DNA from: Burkholderiales bacterium
GTDB lineage: Bacteria > Pseudomonadota > Gammaproteobacteria > Burkholderiales > Usitatibacteraceae
Length of the DNA stretch: 64,000 bases
Direction of reading: 5' to 3'
Assembly: GCA_019634955.1 (NCBI GenBank)
Contig: JAHCAK010000025.1
Coordinates: 1 to 64,000, forward strand
The position numbers were made by a program, and so were the translations under genes. Of the stretch, positions 27,513 to 35,366 are shown in pieces. The notes under the pieces are model-generated. The model saw nothing but the letters and a program-made list of their open reading frames with translations, searched no databases and was not told the DNA's origin. How positions within the stretch are numbered: the stretch's first letter is position 1; each line of letters begins with the position of its first letter.

Positions 27513-28637
27513 ATGGAACAAGCCGAACTGCAGCCGGCGCGGCACGACCGCGCCTTCGTGAAGACCTTTCCCTGCACGGGGTGCGGGGCGAAGCTCTCGT
27601 TCTCGCCCGGGACGAAGGAGCTCCGGTGCGAGTACTGCGCGACCGCGAACCCCATCCCGGAAGACGGCGAGAACGTCGAGGAACTCGACTTCGACACCTA
27701 CCTCCAGGCCCTCGAGGGCAAGATGGAGGTGGAAGAGGTCGAGGAGGTGCGCTGCGAGAAGTGCGGCGCGGAGCAGTCGATGGCCGGGCACCTCTTCGCG
27801 GGGCACTGCACCTTCTGCGGCGCGGCCATCGTCTCGAAGAGCTACGCCAGCCGCCGCATCAAGCCGAAGTCGCTCGTGCCGTTCCAGGTGACCCGCGACC
27901 GCGCGGCCGAGGCCTTCCGCCGCTGGGTGCGCGGCTTGTGGCTCGCGCCCGGCGACCTCAAGCGCTATGCGCAGAAGGACGCGGGCCTCGCCGGCGTGTA
28001 CCTGCCCTACTGGACCTACGACTGCGAGACGGCGAGCGACTACGCCGGCGAGCGCGGCGACGACTACTGGACGACCGAGACCTACACGACGCAGGACGCG
28101 CAGGGGAAATCCGTCACGCAGACGCGGCAGGTGAAGCACACCCGCTGGACGCCCGCGGCGGGCCACGTGGAGAAGTTCCACGACGACGTGCTGGTGATGG
28201 CCTCGAAGACGCTGCCGCCGCAGATCACCGGCTCGGTGATGCGCTTCGACCTGAAGGGCCTCGTGCCCTACCAGCCGCAGTTCGTGAGCGGCTTCCAGGC
28301 CGAGGCCTACCAGGTGACGCTGCGCGAGGGCTTCCCCGTCGCGAAGCAGTCCATCGACGAGGCCGTGCGCGCCCTCATCCGCCGCGACATCGGCGGCGAC
28401 CAGCAGCGCATCCACTCGGTCTCCACGCGCTACTCGGGCGTGAAGTTCAAGCACGTCCTGCTGCCGGTGTGGATCTCCGCCTACCGTTACCGCGACAAGG
28501 CCTACCGCTTCCTCATCAACGGGCAGACGGGCGAGGTCTCGGGCGAGAGCCCGAAGTCGTGGTGGAAGATCGCCGCCATCGCCCTCGGCGTCCTCATCCT
28601 CCTCGCCCTCGTGCTCGTCTCCGGCGGCGGGCGGTGA
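27513..28637 (+). CDS. YdjG-like double zinc-ribbon membrane protein
   Basis: 374-residue protein with two zinc ribbons: C21-C24 with C39-C42, and C81-C84 with C99-C102. A soluble domain of about 240 residues follows, with LPYWTYDC and VLLPVWISAYRYRDKAYRF, and one C-terminal TM helix (about 348-368, IAAIALGVLILLALVLV). It resembles Bacillus YdjG, partner of the SPFH protein YdjI, which is encoded just upstream here. The ribbons probably recruit the SPFH protein or other partners to the membrane. The start at 27513 is required because the first ribbon begins at residue 21. No Shine-Dalgarno sequence is visible, since a repeat array occupies that position. Confidence 0.85.
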   Translation: MEQAELQPARHDRAFVKTFPCTGCGAKLSFSPGTKELRCEYCATANPIPEDGENVEELDFDTYLQALEGKMEVEEVEEVRCEKCGAEQSMAGHLFAGHCTFCGAAIVSKSYASRRIKPKSLVPFQVTRDRAAEAFRRWVRGLWLAPGDLKRYAQKDAGLAGVYLPYWTYDCETASDYAGERGDDYWTTETYTTQDAQGKSVTQTRQVKHTRWTPAAGHVEKFHDDVLVMASKTLPPQITGSVMRFDLKGLVPYQPQFVSGFQAEAYQVTLREGFPVAKQSIDEAVRALIRRDIGGDQQRIHSVSTRYSGVKFKHVLLPVWISAYRYRDKAYRFLINGQTGEVSGESPKSWWKIAAIALGVLILLALVLVSGGGR

Positions 28638-28647
28638 TCCGGCGCCG

Positions 28648-29154
28648 TCAGCCGAGCTGCTTGAGCATCGTCGCGCCGTCGGAGACCTCGAACTTGCCGG
28701 GGCCTTCGATGTTGAGCGACTTCACCACGCCGTCGTCGACGAGCATCGAGAAGCGCTGGCAGCGCATGCCCATGCCGCGGGCGTTGAGGTCGAGCTCGAG
28801 GCCGAGCGCCTTGGTGTAGGCGGCACTGCCGTCGCCCATGAAGCGGATCTTGCCGCCGGCCTTCTGGTCGCGGGCCCAGGCGCCCATGACGAACGGGTCG
28901 TTCACGGCGAAGCACCAGATCTCGTCCACGCCTTTGGCCTTCAGCTGGTCGTGGACAGAGAGGTAGCTGGGCACGTGCTTCGCGGAGCAGGTGGGCGTGT
29001 AGGCGCCCGGCAGGCCGAAGATCGCGATCTTCTTCCCTTTCACCAGGTCCTCGACCTTGAAGGTGTTGGGGCCGAGCGTGCAGCCGCCGCCCTCGACTTC
29101 GATGAACTCCTGGACCGTGCCCGCGGGCAGGCGGTCGCCGACTTGGATGGTCAT
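28648..29154 (-). CDS. Peroxiredoxin (Prx5 family)
   Basis: 168-residue cytoplasmic thiol peroxidase that reduces hydrogen peroxide and alkyl hydroperoxides. The peroxidatic Cys lies in the motif GAYTPTCSAKHVPSYL near residue 56. Family markers GDRLPAGTVQE at the N-terminus and NDPFVMGAWARDQ in the middle are present. Length and motifs match stand-alone Prx5 enzymes, with no fused glutaredoxin domain. GAGAGGAG lies upstream of the ATG on the minus strand. The LysE-type gene ends 40 bases upstream on the same strand, so the two may be co-transcribed. Confidence 0.94.
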   Translation of the reverse strand: MTIQVGDRLPAGTVQEFIEVEGGGCTLGPNTFKVEDLVKGKKIAIFGLPGAYTPTCSAKHVPSYLSVHDQLKAKGVDEIWCFAVNDPFVMGAWARDQKAGGKIRFMGDGSAAYTKALGLELDLNARGMGMRCQRFSMLVDDGVVKSLNIEGPGKFEVSDGATMLKQLG

Positions 29155-29194
29155 GCTCGATGCTCCTCTCGTTGTGGGTTGTTGGGGGGGGGAA

Positions 29195-29836
29195 TCAGGA
29201 TGCGGCCGCGTGGCCGCGGCGGAAGGCGGCGAGCGCGAGCCCCGCGCCCACGAACGCGCCCCCGAGGATGCGGTTCACCCAGCGCAGGTGCGAGGGGTCT
29301 TTCATCACCGCGAGCACCCGCGCCGCGAGGCCGATGTAGCCGGCCATCACGACGAGATCGACCACCAGCGTGGTGAGCCCGAGGATGGCGTACTGCGCGA
29401 ACTGCGGCCGCGCCACGTCGATGAACTGCGGCAGCACGGCCACGTAGAAGATGATCCCCTTGGGGTTCGTGATGTTCACGAGGAAGCCCTTGAGGAAGAC
29501 CTCGCGCGAGTCCTTGCCCTGCGGCGCGTCCGCCCGCTCGTCGAACCTGTGCGGCTCCGACCGCCAGGTGACGATCCCGAGGTAAACGAGGTAGGCCACG
29601 CCGCCCCACTTCACCGCGGTGAAGAGCGCCTCCGAGGCGAGAAGGATCGCGCCCAGGCCCACGGAGACGATCACCATCAGCGCGAGGTTGGCCACCTGCA
29701 TGCCCACCGCGTTCCACATGCCTCGGCGGAAGCCGTGGTTCAGGCCCGCCGCGAGGCTCGAGAACACGCCCGGCCCCGGCGAGACCGACAGGATGATGGT
29801 GGCCACCAGGTAGGTGACCCAGACGGAGAGATCCAC
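29195..29836 (-). CDS. LysE/RhtB-family amino-acid exporter
   Basis: 213-residue inner-membrane protein with about six hydrophobic segments. LysE-superfamily features are the segment ATIILSVSPGPGVFSSLAAGLNHG (about residues 12-35) and the loop NITNPKGIIFYVAVLPQF near the middle. Members export amino acids, homoserine, homoserine lactone or similar small molecules. The substrate here is unknown. It starts at a GTG (29834-29836), directly abutting the stop of the SDR remnant upstream. The peroxiredoxin gene lies downstream. Confidence 0.9.
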   Translation of the reverse strand: MDLSVWVTYLVATIILSVSPGPGVFSSLAAGLNHGFRRGMWNAVGMQVANLALMVIVSVGLGAILLASEALFTAVKWGGVAYLVYLGIVTWRSEPHRFDERADAPQGKDSREVFLKGFLVNITNPKGIIFYVAVLPQFIDVARPQFAQYAILGLTTLVVDLVVMAGYIGLAARVLAVMKDPSHLRWVNRILGGAFVGAGLALAAFRRGHAAAS

Positions 29837-29980
29837 TCAGCGGCCCTTCTCGATGGCGCGGCGGGCGATGCGGTCGACCGGCCCGGGTGCGATGCGCTCG
29901 GGAGACGTTCCCATTTTACCGCGAAAGGCCTCCACCCCCGGCTTGTTCCCCGCGTCGAGGAAGGCGGTCCGGGCCCTCAT
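29837..29980 (-). pseudogene. Remnant of short-chain dehydrogenase C-terminus (47-codon frame)
   Basis: The last 28 codons read GKMGTSPERIAPGPVDRIARRAIEKGR and match the C-terminus of the SDR gene at 36688-37482 (GRMGMFLKLVAPGLVDRIARRAIEKGR). About 35 bases are identical around CGGCCCTTCTCGATGG. No Rossmann fold or catalytic YxxxK remains, so this is a decayed or partial duplicate. It ends in TGA directly next to the LysE GTG. A TAAAAT -10-like box for the LysE gene lies within it (29913-29918, minus strand). Confidence 0.65.
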
Positions 29981-30117
29981 CGCGCTCCCGCCCCGGTTGC
30001 CGCGGGCGAATGTAAATCGTTGTTAGCGGGCATTCCGGTCATCGCGGCCGGTGGTACCTTCTGCGCCGAATCCAGACGCCAGGGCGCAAGCCCCCTCATT
30101 TTCCGGAGACAGGACCC

Positions 30118-30543
30118 ATGAGCATCGCATCCGAATTCAAGTCGTTCGCCGTCAAGGGGAACGTGATGGACCTCGCCGTGGGCGTGATCATCGGCGCCGC
30201 GTTCGGCAAGATCGTCGACTCGCTGGTGAACGACATCATCATGCCCGTGATCGGCCGCCTCACCGGCGGGCTCGATTTCTCCAACTACTTCGTCAAGCTC
30301 TCGGAAGGGCCCGCCGGTATCCCGCAGACCTTCGTGGAGCTCAAGAAGGCGGGCGTGGCCCTGCTCGCCTACGGGAACTTCCTCACGGTCGTCGCCAACT
30401 TCGTGATCCTCGCGTTCGTGGTGTTTCTCATGATCCGCCAGGTGAACCGCATGCGCGCCGAGGCACCGGCCGCCCCGGCGGCGCCGCCCGAGGACGTGGT
30501 GCTGCTTCGCGAGATCCGGGACCAGCTCAAGGCCAGGGCGTAA
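30118..30543 (+). CDS. mscL: Large-conductance mechanosensitive channel MscL
   Basis: 141-residue inner-membrane channel that opens under membrane tension to release solutes on hypo-osmotic shock. The N-terminal amphipathic helix and TM1 show the conserved pattern [28 protein letters not shown] with the pore-lining Gly/Ala pairs. TM2 is at about 85-105 ([19 protein letters not shown]), and a charged C-terminal helix ends [13 protein letters not shown]. Length is normal for the family. It stands alone with a leader of about 137 bases. A GGCCGC/GCGGCC hairpin (30549-30563) follows the stop without a T-run. Confidence 0.97.
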   Translation: MSIASEFKSFAVKGNVMDLAVGVIIGAAFGKIVDSLVNDIIMPVIGRLTGGLDFSNYFVKLSEGPAGIPQTFVELKKAGVALLAYGNFLTVVANFVILAFVVFLMIRQVNRMRAEAPAAPAAPPEDVVLLREIRDQLKARA

Positions 30544-30659
30544 GGGCCGGCCGCGACGCGGCCCTGGGCGCGTCGCCGCGCGGCGAAGCCGGATACCCCG
30601 AAAGAACCCTTTCCACCGATCGGCTATGATCTACACGTTGCGGAGCAGGCCGGGGTTCG

Positions 30660-31358
30660 ATGCGCGTCGCGCTGCTGGAAGATGATCCGGAGGTAGCCAG
30701 GGCGATCGCGGCCTGGTTGTCCGCCGCGGGCCACGCGGTGGCGGCTTTCGGCGACGGTCGAGCCCTTCTCGCGGCGGTACACCACGAGTCCTACGACGTC
30801 TTCCTGCTGGACTGGCAGGTTCCCGGCGCGAGCGGCGAGCGGGTCCTTCGCAGCCTGCGCGACGATGGCGGCATCACGGCGCCGGTGCTCTTCGTGAGCG
30901 CCCGGGACGCCGAGGAAGACGTGGCCTCGATCCTCGGTGCCGGCGCGGACGACTACCTCGTGAAGCCGATCCGGCGCCTCGAGCTGCTGGCCCGGATCAC
31001 GGCCGTGGCGCGGCGGCTCGCGACCGCGCGGCCGGAACGCCGTTTCGCGGTCGGTTCCTACGAGATCGACCTCGACGCGCGCGAGGTTCGGCTCGACGGC
31101 GCGCGCGTGGACCTCACCGACAAGGAGTTCGACCTTGCGGCGTTCCTGTTCGGCCGGCCCGGCGCGCTCCTGTCGAAGGGGCACGTCGCGCAGGCCGTCT
31201 GGGGTCACGGCGATTCCATCGTCTCGCGGACGGTGGACGTCCACGTGAGCAAGCTGCGGCGCAAGCTGCAGCTCGGCCCGGAACGGGGAGTGCGCCTCTC
31301 GACCATCTACGGCTTCGGCTATCGACTGGAAAGGGTGGAAAATGGCGAATCGGCGTAG
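30660..31358 (+). CDS. OmpR-family response regulator
   Basis: 232-residue transcription factor. The receiver domain (about 1-115) has the acidic pair EDD near residues 7-9, phospho-acceptor Asp in VFLLDWQVPG (about residue 51) and Lys in YLVKPI. A winged-helix DNA-binding domain follows (about 130-230) with FDLAAFLFGRPGALLSKGHV and the SRTVDVHVSKLRRKL recognition helix. A TATGAT -10-like box lies at 30625-30630, but no -35 is evident. Its 3' end overlaps the FecR/LysM gene by 17 bases, so the two are translationally linked. The CHASE2 histidine kinase two genes downstream is its likely sensor. Confidence 0.94.
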   Translation: MRVALLEDDPEVARAIAAWLSAAGHAVAAFGDGRALLAAVHHESYDVFLLDWQVPGASGERVLRSLRDDGGITAPVLFVSARDAEEDVASILGAGADDYLVKPIRRLELLARITAVARRLATARPERRFAVGSYEIDLDAREVRLDGARVDLTDKEFDLAAFLFGRPGALLSKGHVAQAVWGHGDSIVSRTVDVHVSKLRRKLQLGPERGVRLSTIYGFGYRLERVENGESA

Positions 31359-32970
31359 AGAGACCGGCCGCCGGATCCTCCGGGGCATCGGCTGCGCGGC
31401 GCTTGCCCTGGTCATCGCATCGCAGGGCATCGCCGCCGAGCGGGAATTCGTCTACCGCACGGTCGCGGGGGATACGCTGATCGGCATCGCCGCGCGCTTC
31501 CTCACCGATCCCGGCGACTGGAAGCTCCTGCAGGACCGCAACAAGGTCGCCAACCCGCGCGCGATTCCGGTCGGCACGGCGATCCGCATGCCGGTGGCGC
31601 GGATGCGCGCCGAGCCCCGTCCCATGGAGGTCGAGGTGGTACGCGGCGCCGCCTCCGGCGAGGCCGGGCCGCTCGCGCCGGGCGCGCGGTTGAGCGAGGG
31701 CGATAGCCTGAGGACGGGCGACGACGGGTTCGTCACGCTCAAGCTGGCGGATGGCAGCCGCGTGACCGTGCCCTCGGCCAGCCGCGTCCAGGTGGAGCGA
31801 TCGCGCGCCTACGGCAACGCCTCGATCGGGGAGACGGTGCTCCGGCTGCTGGGCGGTCGGATCGACACCGCGGCGCGCTCCCAGGGCCGGTCGGACGTGT
31901 TCGAGATCCGCTCCCGCCAGGCGATCACGGCGGTCCGGGGCACGCAGTTCCGCGTGGCGGCACTGGACGGGGACGCGGTCGCCACGGAAGTGATCGAGGG
32001 GCGTGTCGGCGTGAGCGCGGAAGCGGCCCCGGCCGGCCTCGACGTCCCCGGGGGCTTCGGCACGAAGGTGGAGGAAGGCAGGGCACCGCTTCCACCGGTG
32101 AAGCTCCTGCCCGCGCCCGAGGTCACGCGCATGCCGGCACTCGTTGAGCGGACGCTCGTGCGCCTTCCGTTCGAAGCCGTCAAGGGAGCCGCCGGCTACC
32201 GCGCCCAGATCGGCCAGGATGCGGCGTTCCGCGCGATCGTGGCCGAGACGCGCGTCGAGTCCCCGGAGGCGAAGTTCGCGGGCCTCGCGGACGGCGACTA
32301 CTTCGTTCGCGTCCGCGCCATCGACTCCCTCGGCCTCGAAGGGCTCGACGCGGTGCGCCCCTTCAAGCTCAAGGCGCGACCGGAGCCGCCGTTCATCGCC
32401 GGCCCCGCGGACCGGGCGAAGACCGACGCCGCCGGCGCGAAGCTCGCGTGGTCGCGCTCGACGCAGGCCGATGCCTACCGCCTGCAGGTGTCGTCCAGGG
32501 CCGACTTCTCGGCGATCGCGCTGGAGGAAGGCGCGCTCCCGGCGACGGAGGCGACCCTCGGGAGCCGGCTCGGCAAGGGCACGTGGCACTGGCGCGTCGC
32601 CTCGATCCGCAATCCTGGCGACCAGGGGCCGTGGAGCGATCCGCGCAGCTTCACCATCGTGCCCGACCCGCCTGCCCCGAAGGCCGGCAAGGCGGCCGGC
32701 GGAGGCCTCGCGTTCGAATGGAGCGGCGAGCCCGGGCAGCGCTACCAGTTCCAGCTGGCCGCCGATTCCGCTTTCCGGACCCTCGTGACGGAACGCACGC
32801 TCGACGAGCCCCGCATCGCCCTCCCCGAGCCGGGGGTCGGCGAGTACTTCTTCCGCGTGCGCGCCGTCGACGCGGACGGCTTCCAGGGGCCCTTCAGCGC
32901 CGCGCAGAGGGTCGACATCTACCCGAGCCCCTGGTGGCTGCTGTTGCTGCTGGTCTTCCCGTTCCTCTAG
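31342..32970 (+). CDS. Periplasmic LysM-FecR protein with fibronectin-like repeats
   Basis: 542-residue exported protein. A signal peptide (about 1-33) is followed by a LysM domain (about 37-83: YRTVAGDTLIGIAARFL), which should bind peptidoglycan. A FecR domain comes next (about 95-225: LRTGDDGFVTLKLADGSRVTVPSAS ... AVRGTQFRV), then about three fibronectin-type-III-like repeats (about 265-530) with recurring YRAQI/YRLQV/YQFQL and DYFVRVRAID. A hydrophobic tail PWWLLLLLVFPFL lies at the extreme C-terminus and may anchor it. In FecR itself the domain passes a signal to a sigma factor, but none is nearby here, so signalling to the CHASE2 kinase is more likely. Its start lies inside the regulator gene. 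Confidence 0.88.
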   Translation: MANRRRETGRRILRGIGCAALALVIASQGIAAEREFVYRTVAGDTLIGIAARFLTDPGDWKLLQDRNKVANPRAIPVGTAIRMPVARMRAEPRPMEVEVVRGAASGEAGPLAPGARLSEGDSLRTGDDGFVTLKLADGSRVTVPSASRVQVERSRAYGNASIGETVLRLLGGRIDTAARSQGRSDVFEIRSRQAITAVRGTQFRVAALDGDAVATEVIEGRVGVSAEAAPAGLDVPGGFGTKVEEGRAPLPPVKLLPAPEVTRMPALVERTLVRLPFEAVKGAAGYRAQIGQDAAFRAIVAETRVESPEAKFAGLADGDYFVRVRAIDSLGLEGLDAVRPFKLKARPEPPFIAGPADRAKTDAAGAKLAWSRSTQADAYRLQVSSRADFSAIALEEGALPATEATLGSRLGKGTWHWRVASIRNPGDQGPWSDPRSFTIVPDPPAPKAGKAAGGGLAFEWSGEPGQRYQFQLAADSAFRTLVTERTLDEPRIALPEPGVGEYFFRVRAVDADGFQGPFSAAQRVDIYPSPWWLLLLLVFPFL

Positions 32971-33026
32971 GCCGCGCGGGCGGGAAGCGGTGACGGGCGC
33001 CCCGCCCCGCCTCGCCCCGCGCAGGC

Positions 33027-33032
33027 GATAAT
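33027..33032 (+). promoter_or_regulatory. GATAAT -10 box, probable leaderless transcript
   Basis: GATAAT ends 6 bases before the ATG of the CHASE2 kinase at 33039. Transcription from it would start at or next to the A of the ATG. No Shine-Dalgarno sequence is seen, and no clear -35 box. Confidence 0.45.
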
Positions 33033-33038
33033 CGCCCC

Positions 33039-35366
33039 ATGAGACCTTCGCGCCCGACCGACGTCGAGTGGGTGGTGCTCGCGGCGGTCCTGTGCCTGGC
33101 GACGTGGCTCGCCGCGGGGCACGCCCTGCTGGCGCGGGTGGACCTCACGCTCTACGACGCGGGCCTCGCCCTGTGGCGCCGCCCGCCACCGCCGCAGGTC
33201 GTGGTCGTGGCCATCGACGACCAGAGCCTCGCGGCGCTGGGCCGCTGGCCATGGCGCCGCGCGGTCCACGCGACCCTCGTGGAGCGCATCTCGGCCGCGA
33301 GGCCGAAGGCCATCGCCCTCGACGTGATCCTCTCGGAGCCCGACACGGGCGATCCCCGCGGCGACGAGGCGCTGGCACGGGCGATCGCGGCGGCGGGAAA
33401 CGTGGTCGTCGTGAGCCCGATCGTCGCCGTCGCGGGCGAAGGAGCCCGGGAGATCGCCCCGCTCGAGCCGTTCGCGAAGGCCGCGGCGGCCGTCGCCCAC
33501 ATCCAGGTGGAGACCGACGAGGACGGCGTCGTGCGCGGCCTTCCGCTCTTCGATGGCCTGCGCTCGGTGCGGCCATACCTCGGGCTCGCGGCCCTTGAAG
33601 TCGCCGGCCTCGTGCCCCGCGAAACGACGCCCGCGCCTGCCCGCGGCGGCCGCTTCCTCATTCCTTACTACGGTCCCGACGGGACGGTGACGCGTCACTC
33701 CTACGCCTCGGTGTTGCTGGGCGAGGTGCCCGCATCGGCGTTTGCCGGGCGGGTCGTGCTGGTCGGGGCGGCGGCGGCGGGCCTGGGCGACGCGCACCCC
33801 GCCCCCGCGGGCGGCCGGGCGGCGCCGATGGCCGGCGTGGAGATCGCGGCCCAAGTCGCCGGCGCCGTGCTCGAGGGAACGAGGATCCGCGCGGCGCCCC
33901 CGGCGACGAGCGCCATCGTCTCCGCCGCCTGCCTGCTCCTCGTCCTGGGCCTGTACCGCGTGCTGCAGCCGCGAGCGGCGCTGGCGCTCACGGCGGGCGC
34001 CCTCGTCGCGGTTCTCGCCGGGTCGTTCCTGGCGTTGCGCCTGCTGCAGGTCTGGATCCCGCCGTCGGCCACCCTGTTCGGGATTGCCGCGTGCTACCCG
34101 CTCTGGTCGTGGCGGCGGCTCGAGGCGGCGCTTCGCTACATGCGGGGCGAGCTGGCGCGTCTCCAGCGGGAGCCGGGCGTCACTCCCACCGAGCGTGGCG
34201 CGCGGGCGAGGCGGGAGATGCCCGCCGATCCGATCGACGCGACGATCCTGCCGCTGGAGGACGCCATCGCCTCCCTGCGGGACGCGCGGCGCTTCATCGC
34301 GGACACGATCGAGAGCCTGCCGCAGGCGCTGATCGCCACGGACGCCTCCGGGCGCGTCGTCCTCGCGAACTCGCGGGCGTGCGAATGGGCCGGCCTCGAC
34401 CGCGGCCGCTTCGCCGGGCTCGCACGGGCGCCTGCGGCAGGCGGCCCGGATTCGCCGACCCTCGCCGACGTCCTCGCCCGATTCAGCCCTGCGGGCTCCC
34501 GTACCTGGGAGTCGGTCATGGACGAGACGTTCGCGACGCGGCAGGTGGTGCAGCTCGACGCCCGCGGCCCGGGCGACCGCGAGGTGATCGCCTTCCTGAG
34601 CCCCTGCTTCCGGGCCGGCGGGGAGCTCGTGGGCCTCATCGCCAACATGGTCGACGTGACGGAGAAGCGGGATGCGGAACGGCGGCGGGAGGATCTCCTT
34701 CGCATCCTCTCGCACGACATGCGGGCGCCGCAGGCCTCGATCATCACGCTCCTCGAGATGCGCGCGATGGACCCGGGCGCGGTGGAGACGGAGACGCTCC
34801 TCGCCCGGGTGCGGTCTTTCGCGCGCCGCACCCTCGAGCTGGCGGACGACTTCCTGCGCCTCGCGCGGGCGGAAAAGGCGCGCACCGAGCAGTTCGTCGA
34901 GCTCGACTTCGCGGACGTCGCGGAGGAGGCCTGCGGGGAGGCGTGGACGCTCGCCCGCGCGAAGAACATCCGCATCGAGCGCCGGTTCGAGGTGGACGCC
35001 GCACCCGTGATGGGGGACCGGTCGCTGCTGCTGCGCATGATCGAGAACCTGCTCACGAACGCGATCAAGTTCAGCCCGGAGGCGACGACCGTCCGGGTAT
35101 CACTCGAGCCGCAGGGTGTGTCGTGGCTCCTGCGGGTCGCCGACGAGGGGCGGGGCATCTCGCGCGAGGACATGCCGAGGCTCTTTACGCGGTTCGGGCG
35201 CGTCGGCGCGCGCGCCGACGACCCGGGCGGCGTGGGCCTGGGCCTGGTGATGGTCCGCACGGTGGTGGAACGCCATCGCGGCGTCGTGAGCGTCGCGAGC
35301 GAGCCGGGGCGCGGCTCCACCTTCAGCGTGAGCCTGCCGGCCGCCCGGCACGAAGGGCAGGCCTAG
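33039..35366 (+). CDS. CHASE2-PAS sensor histidine kinase
   Basis: 775-residue membrane sensor kinase. TM1 (about 13-28) is followed by an extracytoplasmic CHASE2 domain (about 30-285; VVVVAIDDQSLAALGRWPW is the family hallmark) and two or three TM helices (about 288-360). A PAS domain (about 415-540), a HisKA domain with phospho-acceptor His559 in SHDMRAPQ, and an HATPase domain with NLLTNAIKFSP, DEGRGIS and GVGLGLVM complete it. The H-box has Asp-Met where Glu-Leu is commoner. CHASE2 domains are extracellular sensors of unknown ligand. The OmpR regulator upstream is the probable partner. The stop codon overlaps that of the convergent receiver-kinase gene (CTAG). Confidence 0.93.
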   Translation: MRPSRPTDVEWVVLAAVLCLATWLAAGHALLARVDLTLYDAGLALWRRPPPPQVVVVAIDDQSLAALGRWPWRRAVHATLVERISAARPKAIALDVILSEPDTGDPRGDEALARAIAAAGNVVVVSPIVAVAGEGAREIAPLEPFAKAAAAVAHIQVETDEDGVVRGLPLFDGLRSVRPYLGLAALEVAGLVPRETTPAPARGGRFLIPYYGPDGTVTRHSYASVLLGEVPASAFAGRVVLVGAAAAGLGDAHPAPAGGRAAPMAGVEIAAQVAGAVLEGTRIRAAPPATSAIVSAACLLLVLGLYRVLQPRAALALTAGALVAVLAGSFLALRLLQVWIPPSATLFGIAACYPLWSWRRLEAALRYMRGELARLQREPGVTPTERGARARREMPADPIDATILPLEDAIASLRDARRFIADTIESLPQALIATDASGRVVLANSRACEWAGLDRGRFAGLARAPAAGGPDSPTLADVLARFSPAGSRTWESVMDETFATRQVVQLDARGPGDREVIAFLSPCFRAGGELVGLIANMVDVTEKRDAERRREDLLRILSHDMRAPQASIITLLEMRAMDPGAVETETLLARVRSFARRTLELADDFLRLARAEKARTEQFVELDFADVAEEACGEAWTLARAKNIRIERRFEVDAAPVMGDRSLLLRMIENLLTNAIKFSPEATTVRVSLEPQGVSWLLRVADEGRGISREDMPRLFTRFGRVGARADDPGGVGLGLVMVRTVVERHRGVVSVASEPGRGSTFSVSLPAARHEGQA

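Noticed and set aside
26221-27697. N-terminal extension of the MOSC frame through the SPFH gene
   Set aside because: The conserved MOSC N-terminus begins at the ATG at 26197. The upstream part lies antisense to the SPFH gene and passes through the 13-bp repeat array.
31342-32970. FecR-domain protein as a classical iron-siderophore anti-sigma regulator
   Set aside because: There is no TonB receptor or FecI-type sigma factor nearby, and the protein carries LysM and fibronectin-like domains instead.
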